NCBI GenBank assembly: GCA_016206515.1
Contig: JACQRN010000178.1
Coordinates: 1 to 11,995, forward strand
From: Planctomycetota bacterium
Lineage (GTDB): Bacteria > Planctomycetota > SBBH01 > JACQRN01
Length of the DNA stretch: 11,995 nt
Direction: 5' to 3'
Position numbers and translations under genes: made by a program. Below, piece after piece: positions 5,676 through 11,995 of the stretch. The notes under the pieces were generated by a model. That model made no database searches. It had not been told where the DNA came from and was given only the letters and a program-made list of their open reading frames with translations. Each line of letters begins with the position of its first letter. Within the stretch, counting starts at the first letter, position 1.

Positions 5676-7472
5676 ATGTGCGGAATCTCCGGGGAATTCC
5701 GATTGGATCGCGCAGACCCGGATCGGGTGCGCCGGATGGGCGCGGCGATGGCGAAACGCGGCCCGGACGGGGACGGTTTCTTCCTCTCCCCGTGCTCCCG
5801 CGTGGCGCTCTCCCACCGGCGCCTGGCGATCCGCGACCTCGGGTCCCCGGGCGCGCAGCCGTTCCTCTCCGAGGATGGGCAGGTCGCCCTCGTCTTCAAC
5901 GGGGCGATCGTCAACGACGTGGAACTGCGTTCGGATCTGGAGAAGGAGGGGCACGTGTTCCGCACCCGCTCCGACACCGAGGTCCTGCTGCGCGCGTACC
6001 TCGCCTGGGGCGACGGGTGCGTCGCGCGCCTGCGGGGGTTCTTCGCCTTCGCGGTCTGGGACGCAAGGCGGCAGAGGCTGCTCCTGGCGCGCGACCGTTT
6101 CGGAGAGAAGCCGCTCTACTACCGCTGGGGGGAGGGGGAGATCTCCTTCGCATCGGACCTGCGCGCGTTCCGGGACGCGGACGGGAGGCACCCGCCGATC
6201 GATCCCTTGGGGGTCCGCTCCTACCTCCTGTACGGGTACGTTGCCGCGCCGTTCTCGATCCGCCATGGGATCCGGAAGGTGCGACCCGGTCACATCCTGA
6301 TCTGCGGCGGGGGGGCGATGTTCGAGAAGCCGTACTGGCGCCTCCCGTCCGACCGGATCGACGTGCCGCAGGTGGAGGCGTCGCGCCGCGTTGCGGATCT
6401 TCTGGAGGAGGCGGTCCGCCTGCGCCTGCGCAGCGACGTGCCGGTGTCGCTCTTGTTGAGCGGCGGGGTCGACTCCTCGGCGGTCGCCTCGCACCTGGGC
6501 GCAGAGTCCGGACGGGTTTCCGCGGTCACGGTCCGTTTCGGCGTGCCGGCGGCGGCGGGTTCGATCGCGCGCGAGGTCGCCGGAAGGTTCGCGCTCGGAT
6601 CCTGGCGCGAAGTCCCGATGGGGCCGGGGGACCTGGAGGAGGAGATCTCCCTGGCGGTCGGGGCGTACGACGAGCCGCTCGCCTCCAGCGCCGCGCTATC
6701 GACGCTGCGGTTGTGCCGCGAGGCGGCCTGTCACGGAAAGGTGGCGCTCGGCGGCGAGGGGGGGGACGAGCTGTTCCTCGGGTACGGCCACTACGCCTCC
6801 TTCTCCCGGTGGCGCGCATGGCGCGCATGGATCTCCCGCGTCGGGGCGGGAAATCTGGGGGCGGGCGGCCCCTCCCTGCGCACGCTCTCCCGCGACCCGT
6901 TGCGGAGGTACCGCTCGCTCCTGTGCCCCGCCTTCGACGAGGCGGAGGTCGACTCCCTCCTCGGGCCGGACGAGGACGGGGAGTGGGAGACGCGCGATCC
7001 GTTCCGGCTCCACGATGACCCGTCCCTCGATCCGCTCCGCCGCGCGCAGAGGCTCGACCTGCTGACGCTCCTGCCCGATGCGCTCCTGTCGAAGGCGGAT
7101 CGCGCGTCGATGGCGCACGGATTGGAGATCCGCCTGCCGTTTCTCGATCATGCGCTGGCGGAGTTCGTCCTGCGGCTGCCGACGGAGCGGATCGTGCCGG
7201 GAGGGGTGCCGAAGGGACTCCTGCGCAGGCACCTCGGGGGGCGGGTCCCCCCGTCCGTCCTGAAGGCGCCGAAGGAGGGATTTTCGCTGCCATTCCTCGA
7301 GGCGATCGATCCGGAGGTGAGTCGCACGCTCGGGACGCGGCTCGTGGAGGCGGCGATCCCCGGGTTGTCCCTGAAAGGCGTCCCGCGGATCGCCGCGGAG
7401 CGCGGCGAGCGCGCCCGCGCCCAGCGCTGGATGCTCTACGTCCTGGCCCGGTGGCACGCGGCGTGGCGATGA
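5676..7472 (+). CDS. asnB: Asparagine synthase (glutamine-hydrolysing) family amidotransferase
   Basis: A 598-residue two-domain enzyme of normal family length. MCGISGEF places the Ntn nucleophile Cys directly after the start Met, which fixes the start. RGPDGDG (28-34), SHRRLAI (46-52), FNG (74-76) and RSDTE (98-102) are glutaminase-pocket landmarks, so ammonia release from glutamine should work. The synthetase domain has the pyrophosphatase loop SGGVDSS (262-268), YDEP (331-334), GGEGGDELFLGY (359-370), and a C-terminal region with SKADRASMAHGLEIRLPFLDH and KEGFSLPF. FNGAIVN replaces the more usual FNGEIYN, and YDEPLASSAAL departs from the common DEPFADSSA, so the acceptor may not be aspartate. 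In glycan loci such enzymes are thought to amidate uronic acids or related carboxyl groups. It is the first gene of the plus-strand operon and overlaps the flippase start by 4 bp. Confidence 0.9.
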   Translation: MCGISGEFRLDRADPDRVRRMGAAMAKRGPDGDGFFLSPCSRVALSHRRLAIRDLGSPGAQPFLSEDGQVALVFNGAIVNDVELRSDLEKEGHVFRTRSDTEVLLRAYLAWGDGCVARLRGFFAFAVWDARRQRLLLARDRFGEKPLYYRWGEGEISFASDLRAFRDADGRHPPIDPLGVRSYLLYGYVAAPFSIRHGIRKVRPGHILICGGGAMFEKPYWRLPSDRIDVPQVEASRRVADLLEEAVRLRLRSDVPVSLLLSGGVDSSAVASHLGAESGRVSAVTVRFGVPAAAGSIAREVAGRFALGSWREVPMGPGDLEEEISLAVGAYDEPLASSAALSTLRLCREAACHGKVALGGEGGDELFLGYGHYASFSRWRAWRAWISRVGAGNLGAGGPSLRTLSRDPLRRYRSLLCPAFDEAEVDSLLGPDEDGEWETRDPFRLHDDPSLDPLRRAQRLDLLTLLPDALLSKADRASMAHGLEIRLPFLDHALAEFVLRLPTERIVPGGVPKGLLRRHLGGRVPPSVLKAPKEGFSLPFLEAIDPEVSRTLGTRLVEAAIPGLSLKGVPRIAAERGERARAQRWMLYVLARWHAAWR

Positions 7473-8938
7473 TGCAGCCTCGCCCCTCCCGAGCCGTCGC
7501 GTGGACGCTCCTCGGACAGGGGGGTGCGCGCGTCCTGGGGCTTCTCCTGACCCTGCTCCTCGCGCGCGGGCTTGCCGCGCGCGCGGAGTACGGCGCCTAT
7601 GTCTGGGCGGTCGCGGTCGCCTCCGCGTGCGCGCTCGTCTGTTCGCTCGCCGGCGAGCCGGTCCTGCGCCGGGTCCTTCCCGATCTGTGGCGTGAGGGGA
7701 GGACCGGCGAGGTCCGCGCCCTCGCTCGCCGGCACCTCTGCCTGCGCATCGGGATGATCGCCGCGGCCGCAGCCTCTTTCGCGGCGTTTCCGGGGGCGTT
7801 CGGCGGCCCGGCTGCAGCGGAGGGGGTGTCGCGCTCGCACCTCCTGGCTCTCGTGTGGGGACTCGGCGCGGCGCTCGCGCTCCGCGGTCTGGTCCGGGAG
7901 GGGATCCTCGAGTCGCGCCTCGACCACGCCGCGACGGAGCGGTGGGGCCTGGGGGCCGGCGCGGCCCGGCTCGCGCTGACCCTCGTCATTCTCCTGCACG
8001 GGGGCGGGGTCCTGTGGGTCCTGGCCGCATGGCTCGCGGTCGAGGGGGCGCAGCTCGCGGTGCTCGCCGTGCGCGCCTTGCGCCTCCTCCGGGGTGGGCC
8101 GGGCGCGGCGCCCGGCGGTCTTCCTCCGGGGTTCGTGCGTGGCACGTGGGTCTACTCGGCCCTGATCACGGCCGCCTTCGCCCTGGAGGACAACCTCCTC
8201 GATCCCCTGATGTTGGGGGCTCTGCGCGGCGCGGACGATCTCGGCCTGTGGGGGATCGCCGCCGCGTTCGGCGCCATCCCGGGGGCGCTCGCGGCGGGGC
8301 AGTTGCTGCGGCCGGTTCTGCTCCCCCTCCTGTCGCAGGGGGGGGCGGACGCCTCCGCGCGCCGCGCGGAGTGGGTACGGCGCTTTTCGCTGTGGTCGCT
8401 CGCCAGCGCGCTCCCGGTCGCGGCGTGGATCTGCGTTTTCGCGGAGCCACTCCTGCGGCACGCCGCCGGGCCGGGATTCGTCGCGGGGGCGCCGACGCTG
8501 CGTTTGCTGGCCTGCTCGGGCGTCGCGTCGGTCCTCTACCTGCCCCTGGGCATGGCGGTCCGCGCCACCGACCGCCTTGGCGTGACGTTGGTCGCGGCGC
8601 TCCTGCCCCTGCTGCACGCGGCGGCGAACGTCTGGCTGGTTCCCGCGTGGGGCGTGGCGGGGGCGGCGCTCGGCGCGGCCGCCGTGCAGTTCGGGACGCT
8701 CGGGTATTACCTCATCGTGGCGCGGCGGATCGACCCGGCCTGGGTTCGCGTCGACATCTCCTCCGCGGGGAAGATCGCCGCTCTCGCGGGGGCGCTCTGC
8801 GTCTCCGGGATTCTCGCCGCGCCCCGGATCGGCGGCCCGGGCGCCCTCGTCTCCTGCGCGCTCGTCTTCGCCGCGATGTACGGGCTGGGCCTGTTCGCCC
8901 TCCGCGTCCGGCTCCTGGATCCTCTCCCTCCGTCATGA
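7469..8938 (+). CDS. Wzx-like oligosaccharide flippase (MATE/MOP superfamily)
   Basis: A 489-residue, strongly hydrophobic polytopic membrane protein, the usual length for Wzx/RfbX-type flippases, with hydrophobic segments spread along the whole chain (about twelve helices expected for the family). The N-terminus AVAWTLLGQGGARVLGLLLTLLLARGL followed by YGAYVWAVAVASACALVCSLAGEPVLRR is the classic first-two-helix pattern of polysaccharide export proteins. Later landmarks include a lone charged stretch ALEDNLLDPLMLGAL and NVWLVPAWGVAGAALGAA, typical of the second half. It probably flips a lipid-linked oligosaccharide across the inner membrane. ATG codons at 7469 and 7472 follow each other. I chose 7469, which overlaps the asnB stop as ATGA. 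An in-frame GTG at 7451 would add six residues inside asnB and is less likely. Its own stop overlaps the next start as ATGA. Confidence 0.85.
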   Translation: MMQPRPSRAVAWTLLGQGGARVLGLLLTLLLARGLAARAEYGAYVWAVAVASACALVCSLAGEPVLRRVLPDLWREGRTGEVRALARRHLCLRIGMIAAAAASFAAFPGAFGGPAAAEGVSRSHLLALVWGLGAALALRGLVREGILESRLDHAATERWGLGAGAARLALTLVILLHGGGVLWVLAAWLAVEGAQLAVLAVRALRLLRGGPGAAPGGLPPGFVRGTWVYSALITAAFALEDNLLDPLMLGALRGADDLGLWGIAAAFGAIPGALAAGQLLRPVLLPLLSQGGADASARRAEWVRRFSLWSLASALPVAAWICVFAEPLLRHAAGPGFVAGAPTLRLLACSGVASVLYLPLGMAVRATDRLGVTLVAALLPLLHAAANVWLVPAWGVAGAALGAAAVQFGTLGYYLIVARRIDPAWVRVDISSAGKIAALAGALCVSGILAAPRIGGPGALVSCALVFAAMYGLGLFALRVRLLDPLPPS

Positions 8939-10020
8939 AGATCGCATTCCTTGTTTCCGGCGACCTCCCTTCGACGAGCGCGCATTCGCTCCAGGCGTTT
9001 CAGATGGCGACCGCGATCGGGCGCCTGGGGCATGCGGTGCGCCTCTTCGCGCCGGAATCGCTCCGCTTGCGGCTGCGCCGCGCGCGCGGCGGGATGGATT
9101 TCTACGGACGCGCGGGCCGGGTCGAAATGGAGAGGATCCCCTGCGGTCCCCCGTGGCGGACGACGTTCTTTTCCGGCTGGGGAGCTCGGGCGTTGGAGGT
9201 GGTACGCCGTTACGCGCCGGACCTCGTCTACGCCCGCGACTACGATTCGCCGACGGAGACGATCCGGGCCGGGATCCCGACGATCGTCGAAAAGCATTCG
9301 CCGCTCCTGGCGGGGAACGGGATCGAGCGGCTTTTCGGCCTCGCGGATCGTCCGGCGTTCCGTTCGCTCGTGGTCGTCACGCGTGCCCTCGCGGACGTGC
9401 ATCGCAACGGCGGTTTCCCCGTCGGGAAGATCGTCGTCGAGCCGGATGGGGTCGACCTGTCCCTGTTCGGGGAGCCGGGGCCCGTCCCCGCGGCGGGCCC
9501 CGTGGTCTATGCAGGTTCTCTCGCGGTCTGGAAGGGGATCGGGACGCTCCTGGAGGCGGCACGCTCCCTCCCGGAAGTCCCGTTCGATATCGTCGGAGGC
9601 GGCGCGTTCGATCGTCTCGGCTGGCGCCTGCGGGGCGTGCCACGGAATGTCCGGTTCCTGCGGCGCGTGGCGCACGCGGCGGTGCCGGCGATCCTCGTTC
9701 GCGCGCGGGCGCTCGTCCTTCCGAACTCCGGGGAGGGCGTGTCGGGACCGTACACGTCCCCCCTGAAACTGTTCGAGTACATGGCCGCAGGGAGGCCTGT
9801 CGTGGCGACCGACATTCCACCCCTTCGCGAGGTCCTGCGGCATGGGGAGAACGCGTGGATCGTTCCGCCCAACGACCCCGCCGCCATGACGGACGGGATC
9901 CGGCGAGTCCTGGACGACCGTGCGCTGGCGGAGCGCATCTCCGTGTGTGCGCGCGCGGAAGTGTCGCGCTATGCATGGGAGGGGCGCTCGCGGCGGATCC
10001 TGGAATGTTTCAGCGCGTGA
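8935..10020 (+). CDS. Family 4 glycosyltransferase (GT-B fold)
   Basis: A 361-residue GT4-type enzyme. MKIAFLVSGDLPSTSAHSLQAFQMATAI is the N-terminal acceptor-domain start, and DLVYARDY (97-104) closes that domain's core. The donor domain has VVEPDGVDLSLF (167-178), VYAGSLAVWKGIGTLLEA (191-208), DIVGGG (218-223), and SPLKLFEYMAAGRPVVATD (275-293). The last is the variant of the EX7E donor-binding region seen in many capsule and O-antigen transferases, with E281 as the second acidic residue. It should be a cytoplasmic, membrane-associated enzyme adding a sugar to the lipid-linked oligosaccharide; linkage and sugar are unknown. Its ATG overlaps the flippase stop by 4 bp, so translation is probably coupled. 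The frame stays open far upstream to 7855, but that part is a shadow of the flippase gene. Its 3' end overlaps the convergent membrane glycosyltransferase by 11 bp. Confidence 0.9.
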   Translation: MKIAFLVSGDLPSTSAHSLQAFQMATAIGRLGHAVRLFAPESLRLRLRRARGGMDFYGRAGRVEMERIPCGPPWRTTFFSGWGARALEVVRRYAPDLVYARDYDSPTETIRAGIPTIVEKHSPLLAGNGIERLFGLADRPAFRSLVVVTRALADVHRNGGFPVGKIVVEPDGVDLSLFGEPGPVPAAGPVVYAGSLAVWKGIGTLLEAARSLPEVPFDIVGGGAFDRLGWRLRGVPRNVRFLRRVAHAAVPAILVRARALVLPNSGEGVSGPYTSPLKLFEYMAAGRPVVATDIPPLREVLRHGENAWIVPPNDPAAMTDGIRRVLDDRALAERISVCARAEVSRYAWEGRSRRILECFSA

Positions 10021-11527
10021 ACAGCCGCAGGAGGTAGCTTCCTCGCGCGAGCCTCTCCGCCTCCGCAGGGCGGACGCTGCTCTCAACCCAGAAGAACGGG
10101 TCGCGCGCCTCCTCGATCCCCCAGGCGGCGATTTCAAGGGGGTAACCGAGGCTGCTTGCGATGCTGGCGCAGTCCTCTGTGCGATGGAACGGTTCAGCGA
10201 GGGCCAGGAGGGGACGCTTCTCGCCGTCCGGATCGGCCGGGTCGATCTCCTTTCCATGCGACTGCGATCCCGTCAGGAGCCGTAGTTGTGGGCCCAGGTA
10301 GAGGGAGGATGTCCCGTCCGTGGCGCGTTCCTTCAGCCTCCCACCGAGGTGGAACCCGAGGGGCCGCAGGACGGTTTGGTCGAACGCGCGCGGAGCGGCG
10401 AGGAGGGGCAGGAGCGACAGGCCCGCGGCGGCGGCACGCGCGGCGTGGCCCTCCCGGCGGGCGAGCGTTTCCACGGCGAACGCCAGCCCGAGCCCGAGGC
10501 ACCCCCAGTACGGCGCGTGCACACGGACGAGGTTGTGGGGGAGCACGCTCCAGAGGAGGGCGGGTGCGGCTCCCAGGAGGACGGCTCGTCCCGCCGGTCC
10601 GCCGCGCAGTCCCAGGAGGGCGAGTCCCGCCCATGCCGCGCCGGTCGCGAGGATCCCCTCGGAGAGGATCCCCAGGCGCGGCAGGAAGAGGGGGTCCCCC
10701 GGAAGGTGCATCCCCGGCTTGGCGAGCCCCGGCACGCGTCGGAACCACTCCCGCCACAGGGGGCGGGTCTCCGGGAACCCGGCGCGGTGCAGGAGGAGCG
10801 TCTGGAGTTCCGTGACCGCCTCGAAGAACAGGAACGGCGCGGCAAGTCCCGCCAGGAGCCGCGTCCGCTCTCCCCTTCCCCGCACGAGGAGGATGAGGCC
10901 AAAGATCGCCGCGGAGAACCCGAGCGAGGGGTGGATGCAGGGGCCGAGCCCGATCCACGCGCCGGAGAGAAGGGACTTCGCCGGACGCCGGACGCCGGAC
11001 GCCGGACGTGCGGCGATTCCCGCAGCCATCAGCCACCACAGGCACCCCATCGCGGTCGGCATCGCATGGCGCGAGACATGGACCGCCAGGGGGGAGACGG
11101 CGATCCACAGGGAAGCGGCGAAGCAGGCCACCGGGCCGAGTCCGAGGGAACGCGCGAGCGCCCCCGCCGCCGCGATAGCGAGGACTCCGCAGACGGCGCT
11201 GACGATGCGTCCCGGCAGGAGCGACCGGTCGCCCACCGGGAGGGACGCCAGCGCGACCGCCGTCACGAACGCCGGCTTGTATTCGAGGCGCGGGATCGCG
11301 CCCCAGGGGCACCGCCGCGCGAGCGCCTCCGCGGGCGTTTCTCCCTCCCGCCGGTCCAGCGCCGCGCGCGGGAGGTTCGCATAGGTCTGACCCGCCAGCG
11401 CGTACCACGCCTCGTCCCAGGCGATCGGCGCCCCGTCGCCGCGCGGGATGCGCAGCAGGGTGCCCAGGAGGATCGGCGCGACCCACGCGGCGGCACACAG
11501 GCGTCTGCGGCGGATGTCTTCGTCCAT
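10010..11527 (-). CDS. ArnT/PMT-like membrane glycosyltransferase (GT-C fold)
   Basis: A 505-residue polytopic membrane protein. After a short basic N-terminus and the first helix comes AWDEAWYALAGQ (36-47); the acidic residues in this first periplasmic loop are the catalytic signature of the ArnT/PMT family. Next come YKPAFV, a run of hydrophobic helices with an HVSRHAMPTAMG segment, and a C-terminal soluble region of about 100 residues, all in the order expected for GT-C enzymes. It should use a polyprenyl-phosphate sugar as donor on the outer face of the inner membrane. The neighbouring partial gene upstream looks like a synthase for such a donor. I prefer the ATG at 11527, which leaves a 19-base gap after the upstream stop. 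An ATG at 11566 would add 13 residues and overlap that gene by 20 bp. Neither has a clear Shine-Dalgarno. The 3' end overlaps the convergent GT4 gene by 11 bp. Confidence 0.82.
   Translation of the reverse strand: MDEDIRRRRLCAAAWVAPILLGTLLRIPRGDGAPIAWDEAWYALAGQTYANLPRAALDRREGETPAEALARRCPWGAIPRLEYKPAFVTAVALASLPVGDRSLLPGRIVSAVCGVLAIAAAGALARSLGLGPVACFAASLWIAVSPLAVHVSRHAMPTAMGCLWWLMAAGIAARPASGVRRPAKSLLSGAWIGLGPCIHPSLGFSAAIFGLILLVRGRGERTRLLAGLAAPFLFFEAVTELQTLLLHRAGFPETRPLWREWFRRVPGLAKPGMHLPGDPLFLPRLGILSEGILATGAAWAGLALLGLRGGPAGRAVLLGAAPALLWSVLPHNLVRVHAPYWGCLGLGLAFAVETLARREGHAARAAAAGLSLLPLLAAPRAFDQTVLRPLGFHLGGRLKERATDGTSSLYLGPQLRLLTGSQSHGKEIDPADPDGEKRPLLALAEPFHRTEDCASIASSLGYPLEIAAWGIEEARDPFFWVESSVRPAEAERLARGSYLLRLFTR
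10981..11008. repeat. Perfect 4-copy heptamer repeat (CCGGACG) inside the membrane glycosyltransferase gene
   Basis: CCGGACG occurs four times in a row (10981, 10988, 10995, 11002), with two bases of a fifth unit on the left. On the coding strand it encodes RPASGVRRPA, a charged segment between membrane helices. The unit is not a multiple of three, so a change of one or two copies would shift the frame, while a change of three would not. Confidence 0.9.
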
Positions 11528-11546
11528 CTCGACGCAGCGGGGAGGG

Positions 11547-11995
11547 TTACCGCCGGGCCGACGCATCGCCGTCCGAGGCGCCCGCGCGCGCCCGGGACGG
11601 GGCGTCGGGCCAGGCCCGCGCCGTCAACTCCTGGCGCAGATACGCAACCTGCCCGGCCAGGAGCCCGAACAGCCAGGTGAAGAGCGACCCGAACAGGAGG
11701 ATCAGGACGGTCGCGTACAGGTCCCCGCCCCGCGCGATCTTCCATGCCGTCAGGAGGGCAGCTCCCCCGGCCAGCACGCCAGCGAGCGCCCCGAAGAACC
11801 GCTCCGGGTGGAAGGCGATCCCGATCCGCAGGAGGATCCGGAGGAACTTCAGGCCGTCGGCCCCCAGGGAGATGCGCGATCGCCCGCCGCGCCTCTCGCC
11901 GGCGCGCTCGAGCCGCAGGAACGATACAAAGGCGCCCCGCTCCAGGAGCGCCATCGTCAGGGTTGTCGGGGACGAGTACCCCTGGGGCATGAGCG
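11547..11995 (-). CDS. C-terminal part of a membrane-anchored family 2 glycosyltransferase (N-terminus outside window)
   Basis: The frame is open to the right edge, and only the C-terminal ~148 residues are present. An ATG at 11990 exists, but the sequence around it (PQGYSSPTTLTMALL) matches the late catalytic-domain segment of DPM-like family 2 glycosyltransferases, usually GFSFPTTLTLALL, so it is internal. The following FVSFLRLERAGERRGGRSRIS matches the usual R...GKSKI region, and LGADGLKFLRILLRIGIAFHPERFF leads into two hydrophobic helices (FFGALAGVLAGGAALL and YATVLILLFGSLFTWLFGLL). This is the layout of polyprenyl-phosphate sugar synthases with C-terminal anchors. It probably makes a lipid-phosphate sugar used by the ArnT/PMT-like protein encoded just downstream on the same strand. 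The TAA stop is at 11549-11547, and the tail is Arg/Ala-rich and probably disordered. Confidence 0.8.
   Translation of the reverse strand, partial: LMPQGYSSPTTLTMALLERGAFVSFLRLERAGERRGGRSRISLGADGLKFLRILLRIGIAFHPERFFGALAGVLAGGAALLTAWKIARGGDLYATVLILLFGSLFTWLFGLLAGQVAYLRQELTARAWPDAPSRARAGASDGDASARR

Noticed and set aside
5035..6300. 421-residue open frame on the plus strand
   Set aside because: It spans the divergent promoter region and runs antisense to one gene and out of frame with the next. Frames in GC-rich DNA are often open by chance.
6811..6828. Nine-base tandem GGCGCGCAT x2 in asnB
   Set aside because: It encodes a WRAWRA stretch in frame and is only two short copies in GC-rich sequence, so chance is enough to explain it.
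4519..7472. Lasso-peptide or other RiPP cluster suggested by an AsnB-like protein beside a SPASM protein
   Set aside because: The AsnB-like protein keeps the Cys nucleophile after Met and a full glutaminase site. There is no precursor peptide, leader-binding protein or peptidase gene, and the neighbours are glycan genes.
7855..8934. Long open frame joined in frame to the family 4 glycosyltransferase, which would give a 721-residue protein
   Set aside because: The extra part lies over the flippase gene in another frame and is Arg/Gly/Pro-rich shadow sequence. The glycosyltransferase fold starts cleanly at the ATGA at 8935.
8707..10257. 516-residue open frame on the minus strand, antisense to the family 4 glycosyltransferase
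   Set aside because: Low-complexity Arg-rich translation without recognisable motifs; the plus-strand frame has clear GT4 motifs throughout.

Overview
The window is gene-dense, very GC-rich (roughly 70 % by eye) bacterial DNA and almost entirely a surface-glycan or glycolipid biosynthesis locus. It holds nine protein genes, two of them cut by the window edges. Gaps between genes are short, and several starts and stops overlap or nearly touch. I saw no tRNA, rRNA, CRISPR array, transposase or phage gene. The lineage cannot be fixed from these genes. The base composition, the seven-base degenerate repeats and the mix of radical SAM and glycan genes would fit a high-GC Gram-negative or uncultured phylum (deltaproteobacteria-like, Acidobacteria, Eisenbacteria and similar). 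That is a weak inference.

Layout. (1) Bases 1-907, plus strand: a SAM-dependent methyltransferase missing its N-terminus. (2) Bases 926-5562, minus strand: an apparent four-gene operon, read from right to left as a SPASM-type radical SAM protein, a cobalamin-binding radical SAM protein, a family 2 glycosyltransferase and an FAD-dependent amine-oxidase/UDP-galactopyranose-mutase-like oxidoreductase. (3) Bases 5563-5675: a 113-base divergent intergenic region with a 17-bp perfect inverted repeat built from degenerate heptamers, and a possible -10 element close to the asnB start. (4) Bases 5676-10020, plus strand: a second operon with a glutamine-dependent asparagine-synthase-like amidotransferase, a Wzx-like flippase and a family 4 glycosyltransferase, the last two starting in ATGA overlaps. 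(5) Bases 10010-11995, minus strand: an ArnT/PMT-like membrane glycosyltransferase that overlaps the family 4 gene tail-to-tail by 11 bp, preceded by the C-terminal part of a membrane-anchored polyprenyl-phosphate glycosyltransferase that runs off the right edge.

How the genes could work together (inference): the cytoplasmic glycosyltransferases build a lipid-linked oligosaccharide, and the Wzx-like protein flips it across the inner membrane. The right-hand pair would make a polyprenyl-phosphate sugar (family 2 enzyme with C-terminal membrane helices) and transfer it on the outer face of the membrane (ArnT/PMT-like enzyme). The AsnB-like protein probably amidates a carboxylated sugar or another acid. 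The methyltransferase, FAD enzyme and two radical SAM enzymes would be tailoring enzymes. No initiating phosphoglycosyltransferase, polymerase, ligase or export machinery lies in the window, so the locus must extend on one or both sides or be completed elsewhere.

The least expected parts are the tightly coupled radical SAM pair beside glycan genes, the heptamer-based hairpin between the two operons, and a perfect four-copy heptamer repeat inside a glycosyltransferase gene, where loss or gain of a unit would shift the frame.
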